DNA from: Nocardioides zeae
Lineage (GTDB): Bacteria > Actinomycetota > Actinomycetes > Propionibacteriales > Nocardioidaceae
Reading direction: 5' to 3'
Length of the DNA: 64,000 nt
Assembly (NCBI RefSeq): GCF_010686755.1
Contig: NZ_JAAGXA010000013.1
Location: 32,420 to 96,419, forward strand
Shown here: positions 8,374 to 15,322 of the stretch, one piece after another
Layout: each line of letters begins with the position of its first letter
Numbering within the stretch: the first letter of the stretch is position 1
Notes under the pieces: generated by a model
What the model saw: only the letters and a program-made list of their open reading frames with translations
What the model was told of the DNA's origin: nothing
Databases searched by the model: none
Translations under genes and position numbers: made by a program

Positions 8374-8378
8374 CCGTT

Positions 8379-8525
8379 ATGGCCATCAACCTGCCGCACG
8401 AGCAGCGCTGCTCCTGCGACCACCTCGCCTTCCTGCACGAGGCACGCGCGCCCCACGGGTGCACCGAGGCGTGCGGGTGCACGGGGTTCAGCGAGCTAGC
8501 GGAAGCCGACCTGCTGGACTGGTGA
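8379..8525 (+). CDS. Small Cys/His-rich protein (48 aa)
   Basis: A 48-codon gene runs from ATG to TGA. It has cysteines at residues 11, 13, 28, 32 and 34 and histidines at 7, 15, 20 and 26 (RCSCDH near the N-terminus, GCTEACGCTGF later). The CxC and CxxxCxC spacing suggests a structural zinc or other metal site. I do not recognise a named family. It lies immediately upstream of the CIRCE-controlled chaperone gene, and its own promoter looks leaderless. Coding is supported by third-position G/C bias and the promoter, but not by homology I can test. Confidence 0.5.
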   Translation: MAINLPHEQRCSCDHLAFLHEARAPHGCTEACGCTGFSELAEADLLDW

Positions 8526-8551
8526 CCACCGTCTCCGGCGAGCGCCTAGAC

Positions 8552-8578
8552 TTGGCAGTCGAGGCTTGAGAGTGCCAA
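8552..8578. promoter_or_regulatory. CIRCE operator (HrcA site)
   Basis: TTGGCAGTC, a 9-bp spacer, and GAGTGCCAA form an inverted repeat with 8 of 9 paired positions. The CIRCE consensus is TTAGCACTC-N9-GAGTGCTAA, and actinobacterial versions use CTGGCACTC-N9-GAGTGCCAG. It lies 36 bp upstream of the Ruc-like gene start. HrcA binding here would make the gene heat inducible. Confidence 0.75.
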
Positions 8579-8614
8579 TCTCTCGCTCGACGTCACGTTC
8601 TCCGGAGGTCTCAC

Positions 8615-8956
8615 GTGCCCACCTACCAGTACGCCTGCACCGAGTGCGGTCACTCCTTCGAGCAGGTGCAGAAGTTCTCTGACGACGCGCTCACCGAGTG
8701 CCCCGAGTGCCACGGCAAGCTCCGCAAGCTCTTCAACGCGGTCGGCGTGGTGTTCAAGGGGTCCGGGTTCTACCGCAACGACAGCCGCGGCACCGACACG
8801 TCCTCGAGCAGCGGTGCCTCGTCGAGCTCGAGCACGTCCGGCGGCTCGAGCAGCTCCAGCAGCGACAGCTCGTCGTCGAGCAGCACGACGAAGTCCGACT
8901 CGTCGAGCTCCTCGAGCAGCACGTCGAGCAGCACGTCGTCGCCCGCATCCGCCTGA
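8615..8956 (+). CDS. ruc: Ruc-type redox-regulated chaperone (FmdB zinc ribbon, Ser-rich tail)
   Basis: The 113-residue protein has an FmdB-type zinc ribbon (PF09723) at residues 1-45, with cysteine pairs C8/C11 and C29/C32, and a tail from about residue 60 made almost only of serine with a few Asp, Thr and Gly. This is the architecture of M. tuberculosis Rv0991c (Ruc). Ruc binds zinc when reduced, and oxidation of the cysteines releases zinc and activates an ATP-independent chaperone that cooperates with DnaK. Gene order (next to the cyclo-ligase) also matches Rv0991c-Rv0992c. The CIRCE site upstream fits the HrcA control reported for Rv0991c. It starts at GTG 8615 behind CCGGAGG. Confidence 0.85.
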   Translation: MPTYQYACTECGHSFEQVQKFSDDALTECPECHGKLRKLFNAVGVVFKGSGFYRNDSRGTDTSSSSGASSSSSTSGGSSSSSSDSSSSSSTTKSDSSSSSSSTSSSTSSPASA

Positions 8957-8980
8957 AGGGGGACGCGGGGGCGACGCGCG

Positions 8981-9184
8981 TCAGCGCATCGCGCGCACGC
9001 TGACCACGGCGACCAGCGCCCACACCAGGGCGCGCGGCAGGTCGCTGGCGACGACACCGTGGCCGCCGCCCAGCGCCAGCAGGATCTTGGACTCGGACGA
9101 GTGCGCCGCCGTGACGGCGAAGGCCACCCAGGCGGTGGCGCCGACGAGCAGCGCGAGAGCGCAGCAGCGGCGTACCCAGGTCAT
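8981..9184 (-). CDS. Small membrane protein (67 aa), unknown
   Basis: I do not recognise this gene. The 67 residues contain two hydrophobic stretches, about residues 7-25 (CCALALLVGATAWVAFAV) and 48-63 (PRALVWALVAVVSV), separated by a polar loop with HSSESK. It is convergent with the ruc gene, whose stop is 25 bp away. The coding assignment rests on frame and topology only. Confidence 0.45.
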   Translation of the reverse strand: MTWVRRCCALALLVGATAWVAFAVTAAHSSESKILLALGGGHGVVASDLPRALVWALVAVVSVRAMR

Positions 9185-9272
9185 CCCCCGATCCTAGGGA
9201 ACCCCCGGGGGCCTGCCACGGCCTGTGGATGAGGCACCGCGCACATCGCGCTCGGCGCCTAGCGTCGTCGCC

Positions 9273-9935
9273 ATGGTCTCGGACTCCTCCACTCCGTCGC
9301 GGCCGACGCGGCCGTCGCCCGCCCGGCGGCTCCGCTCGGTCCGTCACGCACTCGTCCGTCGACGTCGGTGGCTGGCCGCCGCCTGCGCCCTCGTCGCCGT
9401 CGGCGCGACGGTGGCGGTGCTCCGCCCCGCTCCCCCGGCGAGCACCCCGGTGGTCGTGGCCGCGTCGCCCCTGCCGGCGGGCACGGTGATCGAGGCGGCC
9501 GACCTCGTCACGGTCGCCGTTCCCCCGGAGGCTGCTCCCGCGGGCCGCCTGACGGCCGACGAGCTGGTCGGTGCCGTCGTCGCCGCGCCCGTCGACGCGC
9601 GGGAGCCCCTCACCACCCGGCGCATCGTGGGGGCGAGCGCGCTCGCGCCGACGGAGGGCGAGGTGACGGTGCCCCTCCGTCTGCCCGACGCCGGCGTCGC
9701 AGCCCTCCTGGGCGTCGGTGACGTCGTGGACGTGCTGGCGACGGACGCGGAGAGCGGTACGACGCGCACCGCGGCCCGCGACGTCCGCGTGGTCGCGCTC
9801 CCACCCGACGACGGCGACGTCGGCGCTGCGGGTCTCGGAGGCCGCCTCGTGGTGGTGGCTGCTCCTCGGGAGACCGCGGTCACCCTGGCCGGTGCGGCCG
9901 TCCACCACTACCTCACCATCGCGTTCACGAACTAG
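9273..9935 (+). CDS. SAF-domain protein, CpaB/RcpC-like
   Basis: The 220-residue protein has a basic N-terminus and one membrane anchor (about residues 34-50, WLAAACALVAVGATVAVL). A SAF domain follows (VVVAASPLPAGTVIEAADL and DAREPLTTRRI), then a domain resembling the periplasmic part of Flp-pilus protein CpaB/RcpC (LPDAGVAALLGVGDVVDVLA). CpaB assists Flp pilus assembly, but no pilus genes are here. The start at ATG 9273 avoids an N-terminal extension without a ribosome site. It is followed by mscL 51 bp downstream. Confidence 0.7.
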   Translation: MVSDSSTPSRPTRPSPARRLRSVRHALVRRRRWLAAACALVAVGATVAVLRPAPPASTPVVVAASPLPAGTVIEAADLVTVAVPPEAAPAGRLTADELVGAVVAAPVDAREPLTTRRIVGASALAPTEGEVTVPLRLPDAGVAALLGVGDVVDVLATDAESGTTRTAARDVRVVALPPDDGDVGAAGLGGRLVVVAAPRETAVTLAGAAVHHYLTIAFTN

Positions 9936-9986
9936 GCTCGTGCGCCGACCGCCCCGGCACCGGGGCCTCGGGACAAGGAGCTGGCG

Positions 9987-10373
9987 ATGACCGGATTCAA
10001 GAACTTCCTGCTGCGCGGCAACCTGATCGAGCTCGCCGTCGCCTTCATCATGGGCGGCGCCTTCGCGACGGTGGTGACGGCCACGGTCGCGCTGATCATG
10101 GACCTCGTGGGCAAGGTCGGCGGGCAGCCGGACTTCTCGACCTACTCCCCCGGCGGGGTGTCGGTCGGTGCGTGGCTGACGGCCCTCATCGCGTTCGTCA
10201 TCCTCGCGGCGGTCGTCTACTTCGCGATCGTGATGCCCTACACGAAGGCCAAGGAGCGGTTCTTCCCGGACCCGACCGACGAGCCCGGCACGCCGGAGGA
10301 CATCGCGCTGCTCACCGAGATCCGCGACCTGCTCGCCGGCCAGGCGCAGACGGGACAGCACAAGCAGCTCTGA
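9987..10373 (+). CDS. mscL: Large-conductance mechanosensitive channel
   Basis: The 128-residue protein is a typical MscL. It has the N-terminal amphipathic segment MTGFKNFLLRGNLIELAVAF running into membrane helix 1, a short extracellular loop, membrane helix 2 (ALIAFVILAAVVYFAIVMPY), and a charged C-terminal bundle. It opens on membrane tension to release solutes during osmotic downshock. A ribosome site (AAGGAG) precedes the ATG. In M. tuberculosis mscL (Rv0985c) occupies the same relative position. Confidence 0.95.
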   Translation: MTGFKNFLLRGNLIELAVAFIMGGAFATVVTATVALIMDLVGKVGGQPDFSTYSPGGVSVGAWLTALIAFVILAAVVYFAIVMPYTKAKERFFPDPTDEPGTPEDIALLTEIRDLLAGQAQTGQHKQL

Positions 10374-10391
10374 GTCTCACTGCACGGCCAC

Positions 10392-10420
10392 ACGCCCACC
10401 CCCGCGACGGGGGTGGGCGT
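10392..10420. terminator. Bidirectional terminator between mscL and gmd-like gene
   Basis: The stem ACGCCCACCCCC pairs perfectly with GGGGGTGGGCGT around a 5-nt loop. It sits between two convergent genes. Confidence 0.8.
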
Positions 10421-10428
10421 TCGTGGTC

Positions 10429-11403
10429 TCAGGGCCGGTTCTCGGCCAGGTCGTGCTCGACCATCATGGTGATGAGCTCCTCGAAGGTGACGCGCGGCTT
10501 CCAGCCCAGCACCTCGCGCGCCTTGCTCGCGTCGCCGACGGTCAGACCGGCGTCCGCCGGGCGCATGAACGCCGGGTCCTGCCGCACGTAGCGGCTCCAG
10601 TCGTCGATGCCGACGACCCGGAAGGCCGTGTCCAGGAGCTCCCGCAGCGAGTGGGTCTCGCCGGTGGCGATGACGTAGTCGTCCGGCTCGTCCTGCTGCA
10701 GCATCAGCCACATCGCCTCGACGTAGTCACCGGCGAAACCCCAGTCGCGTTCGACGTCGAGGTTGCCGAGCACGAGCTCGTCCTGGAGGCCCAGGCTGAT
10801 GCGGGCGACGGCGCGCGAGATCTTTCGCGTCACGAAGTCGACGGGTCGCCGCGGCGACTCGTGGTTGAAGAGGATCCCCGACGACGCGTGCATGCCGTAG
10901 GACTCCCGGTAGTTCACCGTCACGTGGTGCCCGAAGGTCTTCGCGACCCCGTACGGCGAGCGCGGCCACGGCAGCGTCGACTCCCGCTGCGGCACCTCCT
11001 GCACCTTCCCGAACATCTCCGAGCTCGATGCCTGGAAGAAGCGGACCCTGCCGACGTGGTCGCCCTCGTAGAGGCGAATCGCCTCGAGGATGTTGACGAC
11101 GCCCTTGGCATTCACGTCGGTCGTCAGCTGAGCCGTCGCCCACGAGTTGGAGACGTGCGACATCGACGCGAGGTTGTAGACCTCGTCGGGCCGAGCGGCG
11201 TACATCGCACGCACCAGGCTGGGAAGGTCGGTGAGGTCACCGGGCACGCGATGCAGGCCGGGCAGCGCCTCGTCGGGCGACGCAGTCGCCCCCACACCGC
11301 GCACGAGACCGTGGACCTCGTACCCCTTGGCCAGCAGCCACCGCACGAGGTAGTGGCCGTCCTGGCCGCCCGCGCCCGTCACGAGTGCCCGCCCGTTGGT
11401 CAT
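10429..11403 (-). CDS. GDP-mannose 4,6-dehydratase paralogue (SDR family)
   Basis: The 324-residue protein is an extended short-chain dehydrogenase of the Gmd group. It has the NAD(P) motif VTGAGGQDGHYLVRWLL, the catalytic region SSSEMF with YGVAK (Tyr-x-x-x-Lys), and FNHESPRR, which is characteristic of Gmd. It differs from the second, canonical gmd at 20619. The product could be GDP-4-keto-6-deoxymannose or a related sugar. It is the leftmost member of the glycan locus and is transcribed away from the glycosyltransferases. A conserved inverted repeat lies just upstream of its start. Confidence 0.8.
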   Translation of the reverse strand: MTNGRALVTGAGGQDGHYLVRWLLAKGYEVHGLVRGVGATASPDEALPGLHRVPGDLTDLPSLVRAMYAARPDEVYNLASMSHVSNSWATAQLTTDVNAKGVVNILEAIRLYEGDHVGRVRFFQASSSEMFGKVQEVPQRESTLPWPRSPYGVAKTFGHHVTVNYRESYGMHASSGILFNHESPRRPVDFVTRKISRAVARISLGLQDELVLGNLDVERDWGFAGDYVEAMWLMLQQDEPDDYVIATGETHSLRELLDTAFRVVGIDDWSRYVRQDPAFMRPADAGLTVGDASKAREVLGWKPRVTFEELITMMVEHDLAENRP

Positions 11404-11408
11404 GCGCT

Positions 11409-11435
11409 GATTGTGACAGCAGCGATGTCACAATC
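11409..11435. promoter_or_regulatory. Perfect inverted repeat upstream of the gmd-like gene
   Basis: GATTGTGACA, a 7-bp spacer and TGTCACAATC form a perfect 10-bp dyad starting 6 bp upstream of the gmd-like start codon. It could be a regulator operator or a hairpin in the 5' leader. The half-site TGTGAC resembles CRP-family sites, but the internal spacing (11 bp between TGTGA and TCACA) differs from the usual 6. Confidence 0.5.
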
Positions 11436-11793
11436 GCCGCAGGTAGCCATCTCGACCCGGCGCAGTGCGCCCCATCACACCCGCCGGGCGGCTCTGATCG
11501 CGACAAACCCCAAACGTCGATCGCTGGCTACGACACAATGGCGTGCAGAGCCACGTACCGTCACCAGCGCCGCGATTGGAGGTTCGTTGGGACCGAAGGA
11601 CGCACCCCGTAGCTGGACGCACCTGATGGATGAGCATGCACCGCAGGGGTTTACTCCGAGCCAGAGTTCAGCGTCACTAGCCCGCGGCCCCCGAAGCGGG
11701 CGCCTTCCGCCGAGCCGATCGGCGGCGCCCGAGCAGCCAATGACCACCAGACCAGGACCAGGCGTCTTGGCTGAACGCCGCCGAGAGACCTCC
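11436..11793. other. Intergenic region between divergent glycan genes
   Basis: This stretch of about 360 bp separates the gmd-like gene from the first glycosyltransferase of the low-GC operon. I see no convincing ORF with a ribosome site. It presumably carries the promoters for both directions. An ATG at 11740 is in frame with the downstream gene and is an alternative start for it. Confidence 0.4.
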
Positions 11794-12894
11794 GTGACAA
11801 CTCAGAAACCGCGCATGGCATGGGTTACCAACATGGCGCCGCCCTACCGTGTGCCCGTATGGAACGCTCTGGCTCAGAGCGTCGACCTTACGGTCCTCCT
11901 GCTCGCCGATGAGCACCAGTTCGAGCGGCTTCAGAGAACACGGAACCGCAGCTCGGAGTGGATCAGACCAACCGCCCCAGGATTCGCGGTTGAGAGTCTT
12001 CGGACAACGGCCTTCAGCGTTCGGGGCCGCCCAACATACGTCCTGCGGACCTCACCCGCAGAGAAGTACGACTGCGTAGTGCTGGGAGGCTGGGAACAAC
12101 CCGCGTACTTTCAGCTCAAAAGGTGGGCACGCCGGTCGGGATCAACGTTGATTGGCTTTTACGAGTCGACATCGAAGACGCAACGCTTCAGCCGTGGACC
12201 CGTCGCCCGCGCCCGTTCCGAGTACTTCGCAGATCTGGACTGTGTCGTCGCCCCGGGCACCGGCCCCGCTCAGGCATTGCTGCACGCCGGAGTCACTCAA
12301 GATCGAATCCGGCAGGGTTTTAATCCGGTCGATGTCGACAAGTTTCGCCGCACAACAACGACATTTCGAGCGCCAAGTGCGGCGCACAACTTTATCTACG
12401 TCGGCCAGTTGATCGAGCGCAAGAATGTCATCAACCTGGTCCAAGCGTTTGGATCGGCGACTTTTCGCGACGACAACCTGACCATTGTCGGCAAGGGGCA
12501 CCTCGAACAGGCACTTCTGGCCGAGGTTGCGCGACTCGGCGTCGCAGATCGCGTGAGACTGATCGGCTCGGTGCCGAACGACAGACTGCCGTCAGTGATG
12601 TGGGAACACGACACACTCGTTCTGCCGTCAATAGAGGAAGTATGGGGACTCGTCGTGAACGAAGCCTTGGCAGCCGGGCTTCACGCGGTCGTAAGCACCC
12701 GCGCGGGGATCTTGGAAGACATCAGCCACATGGGTGGCGTCATCCCGACCGACGTCACAGTCGAGCAGATAGCGAAGTCGATGGCGAAGTCGAAGACGCA
12801 GTGGCGCGGCCCAGTGCCCGAACCAGAGATCCTGAGACACACGCCCGAAGCCCTCGCGGACCTCATCGTCGACGCCGTTCGGAGCACAGCATGA
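11794..12894 (+). CDS. Glycosyltransferase family 4
   Basis: The 366-residue protein (GTG 11794) has two Rossmann-like halves. The N-terminal acceptor half begins RMAWVTNMAPPYRVPVWNAL. The donor half carries the GT4 signatures FIYVGQLIERKNV and LVLPSIEEVWGLVVNEALAAG, with the E-x7-E motif that binds the nucleotide sugar. It would transfer a sugar onto the lipid-linked repeat unit at the inner membrane face. In-frame starts at 11740 and 11815 are also possible. It is the first gene of a tightly overlapping operon (to about 19.4 kb) with lower GC than its flanks. Confidence 0.82.
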   Translation: MTTQKPRMAWVTNMAPPYRVPVWNALAQSVDLTVLLLADEHQFERLQRTRNRSSEWIRPTAPGFAVESLRTTAFSVRGRPTYVLRTSPAEKYDCVVLGGWEQPAYFQLKRWARRSGSTLIGFYESTSKTQRFSRGPVARARSEYFADLDCVVAPGTGPAQALLHAGVTQDRIRQGFNPVDVDKFRRTTTTFRAPSAAHNFIYVGQLIERKNVINLVQAFGSATFRDDNLTIVGKGHLEQALLAEVARLGVADRVRLIGSVPNDRLPSVMWEHDTLVLPSIEEVWGLVVNEALAAGLHAVVSTRAGILEDISHMGGVIPTDVTVEQIAKSMAKSKTQWRGPVPEPEILRHTPEALADLIVDAVRSTA

Positions 12895-14126
12895 GCAAGG
12901 TCGGCAAGTGGATAGTAGTGAACCCTGGGAACCACCCGGCGCCGAAGTGGGCAGCATCGGGGCTGTCCGCGGCTAGACGGTTGCACACGTATTGGACTGC
13001 CGCACAATTCAGATCGGTGCCCTCGCCCGCCCAATCGGCGATGGCGAACAGAATGCTGCCGAAGCAACTTGAGAACGACCTCATACGGAGACGCGGACTG
13101 CCCCAAGACTTGGGGGCCGCGGTGGCCCTCGCATGCGGGGCAGCTCCGATCCGACGGGCCCTTGTCCAACGTCGTGACTTTTCTATAGGGCGCGCCGTCG
13201 CCCGCCAGTTACGCACAAATCCCGACGGCGTTTCCGGAGTTCTCATCCCTACCGGAACAGCGTGCGACCTTGACCAGGTCGTGCGCGAGCACGGACTGAT
13301 CCTTGCGCATTACACACCCCTCCCAAAAGCCTCCACCGTCCAAACGATTTTGAAAGCCGAGCGGGAAAGCAACGCCAGGTGGGCCAGACACCTTGGCGTA
13401 GGCTTCACCCCGGACGAGAGGACCGACTCCTCGGAAACTGCCGGAGTTCCTGACTGCATCATCGCAAACAGCGCCTTTACAGCACGCTCTTTCAGCGGCA
13501 GCAGTGCTCAGGTAATCAACGTTCCATTGGCGGCTAATTACGCCGAGCGTTTCAACCTGCCGACATCGACCGAGCGTCGTCGCCCCGGCGAGAAGTTGCG
13601 GGTCGCGTTCTCTGGACAGATTAATCAGCGCAAAGGAATCTCTTACCTAACTGAGGCAATATACGGGACTCTCCAGGACAAGGTCTCGCTGCACCTTTTT
13701 GGCAACGATGCGACCGGGTTTGTACCCGAGCTCCGAAGGGCGTACCCGGGCGTGCAGATCGAGCACACCGAGAAGACCGACCAGGAAAGCCTTTGGGGCC
13801 ACCTATCCGCCATGCATGCGTTCGCATTTCCGACGCTGGTCGACGGCTTCGGCAATTCCTTGGCGGAGGCTGCGGCCATTGGACTTCCGTCGATCGTTAC
13901 GGACAACTGCGGCGCACGCGACATCGGACTCGTGCCCGAAGCCGCTGTGGTGGTTCCACCCGCGTCAGTCAGCGCAATCGTGGATGCTATCGAGATCCTC
14001 TTGGACGAGGCGACCCGGCAAGACATGGGTGCATCTGCGAGACGCATCGCACGGCAGACACGAACCTGGGAGCAGTATGGCTCCGAGGTGACTGAACTGC
14101 TAAGCGAGTTGGCAGACCGAAGTTGA
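12891..14126 (+). CDS. Glycosyltransferase family 4
   Basis: The 411-residue protein overlaps its predecessor by ATGA. Its N-terminal half is divergent, while the C-terminal half shows the GT4 donor domain: LRVAFSGQINQRKGISYL, then FAFPTLVDGFGNSLAEAAAIG with the E-x7-E type motif, and DNCGARDIG. It probably adds another residue of the repeat unit. Codon use shows more A/T at third positions than the surrounding genome. Confidence 0.82.
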   Translation: MSKVGKWIVVNPGNHPAPKWAASGLSAARRLHTYWTAAQFRSVPSPAQSAMANRMLPKQLENDLIRRRGLPQDLGAAVALACGAAPIRRALVQRRDFSIGRAVARQLRTNPDGVSGVLIPTGTACDLDQVVREHGLILAHYTPLPKASTVQTILKAERESNARWARHLGVGFTPDERTDSSETAGVPDCIIANSAFTARSFSGSSAQVINVPLAANYAERFNLPTSTERRRPGEKLRVAFSGQINQRKGISYLTEAIYGTLQDKVSLHLFGNDATGFVPELRRAYPGVQIEHTEKTDQESLWGHLSAMHAFAFPTLVDGFGNSLAEAAAIGLPSIVTDNCGARDIGLVPEAAVVVPPASVSAIVDAIEILLDEATRQDMGASARRIARQTRTWEQYGSEVTELLSELADRS

Positions 14127-15322
14127 TGAGGCTGTCGCGCTTCCAGCGCACCTTCGCACTCATCACCGGAGGCAAGATCGCGGGCGCTCTCCTGCAGGCC
14201 GCATCTCTGGCGCTCCTTGCCTCCTTCATGGACGTCGCAGAGTTCGGCCGGTTCTTTGTCGTCGTGTCCATCACCTATTTGGCCATGACACCGTTTGAGT
14301 TCGGATTCGGCACCCTGGCGCTGCGAATCAAACGCGAAGACGATCCCGGCGGCACGCTCGCGGCAGTGCTCGCATTGCGGTGCACCACCACCGCCTTGAC
14401 CATCGGGCTCACTTTCGTCGGATGCGTTTTGTCGTTCGAGAACATGAGTCCCAGCTTGATCCTGGCTGCGACCATCTGGGCGACCTCTGAAGCCGTGGGA
14501 AATCTGAGCCAAAACCTGTACGTTGGCTTGCTTCGAGAGAACGTGGCTATTGCTTTTCTTCTCGCACGCAGAGCAGTCTTGGTGGCGGCACTGCTGTTAG
14601 GGCAAGCGCAAAGAGTGTCCTCACCCACCGAGCTTATTCTCTTTGCGTGCGGGCTTTCCCTTGTCGCCGGACCCGCTCTCCTGAGCATCCATGCCTCTCT
14701 GCCGATGCAGTCCCCCATCAAGCTCTTGTCGAGTCGACGCCGGTTCTGGCTGACTGGCCTTGGCGATAATCTCCGCCAGCTCGATACGGTCATTGTCATG
14801 CTGCTGGCTGGCCCCGTCGTCACGGGGTACTTCGCAGCCGCGAGCCGTCTGGTCGCACCCTTGGGAATCCTGACCAGTTCACTCATGCAGTCCATGATCC
14901 CGGAGATGGTCAGACGCGGAAAGGAAGACACTTCACAGTTTCTGCGTTCAGCCTTGAGATACATGACACTAGTAGCCGCTGTTCTGGCGCTTGCGTCTTC
15001 CGCGTCTCCAATACTTATGACCGTCGTCTACGGAAGCGAGTTCGGCCCATCCTGGCCCATTGCCGCGGCGATCATCTTCGGCGCTGGACTCACGGCGATG
15101 AATCAGACCATCCTGGCCTGGGAGGTAGACCAAGGTCTCTCCGGAGCTGTCACCGTCATTATCCTTTTGTCGACGTTTCTCTACTTGACATGCATCAGCG
15201 CAGCAAGTTTCGCGTCCACGACATACGCATTGGCAGTCGGCATACTCGTCAGCGGGATGGCGTATCATCTGGCCCTGCGATTCAGATTCGTCAAACACTT
15301 TCCGAAGGCGGAGGCGACGTGA
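14126..15322 (+). CDS. Polysaccharide flippase (Wzx-type)
   Basis: The 398-residue protein is highly hydrophobic with about 11-12 predicted membrane helices and resembles the polysaccharide biosynthesis/MOP exporter families. The segment starting FALITGGKIAGALLQAASL is the typical first helix. It would flip the undecaprenyl-linked repeat unit across the membrane. Its ATG shares one base with the preceding stop (TGATG); a TTG at 14123 is also in frame. It is followed by a polymerase candidate, the usual Wzx-Wzy order. Confidence 0.8.
   Translation: MRLSRFQRTFALITGGKIAGALLQAASLALLASFMDVAEFGRFFVVVSITYLAMTPFEFGFGTLALRIKREDDPGGTLAAVLALRCTTTALTIGLTFVGCVLSFENMSPSLILAATIWATSEAVGNLSQNLYVGLLRENVAIAFLLARRAVLVAALLLGQAQRVSSPTELILFACGLSLVAGPALLSIHASLPMQSPIKLLSSRRRFWLTGLGDNLRQLDTVIVMLLAGPVVTGYFAAASRLVAPLGILTSSLMQSMIPEMVRRGKEDTSQFLRSALRYMTLVAAVLALASSASPILMTVVYGSEFGPSWPIAAAIIFGAGLTAMNQTILAWEVDQGLSGAVTVIILLSTFLYLTCISAASFASTTYALAVGILVSGMAYHLALRFRFVKHFPKAEAT

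Noticed and set aside
8810..8950. Serine-codon-rich region as a possible CRISPR or satellite
   Set aside because: No repeat-spacer regularity; it encodes the disordered Ser-rich tail of the Ruc-like protein.
11409..11435. CRP-type cAMP receptor site
   Set aside because: Spacing between TGTGA and TCACA is 11 bp instead of 6; kept only as an unassigned dyad.
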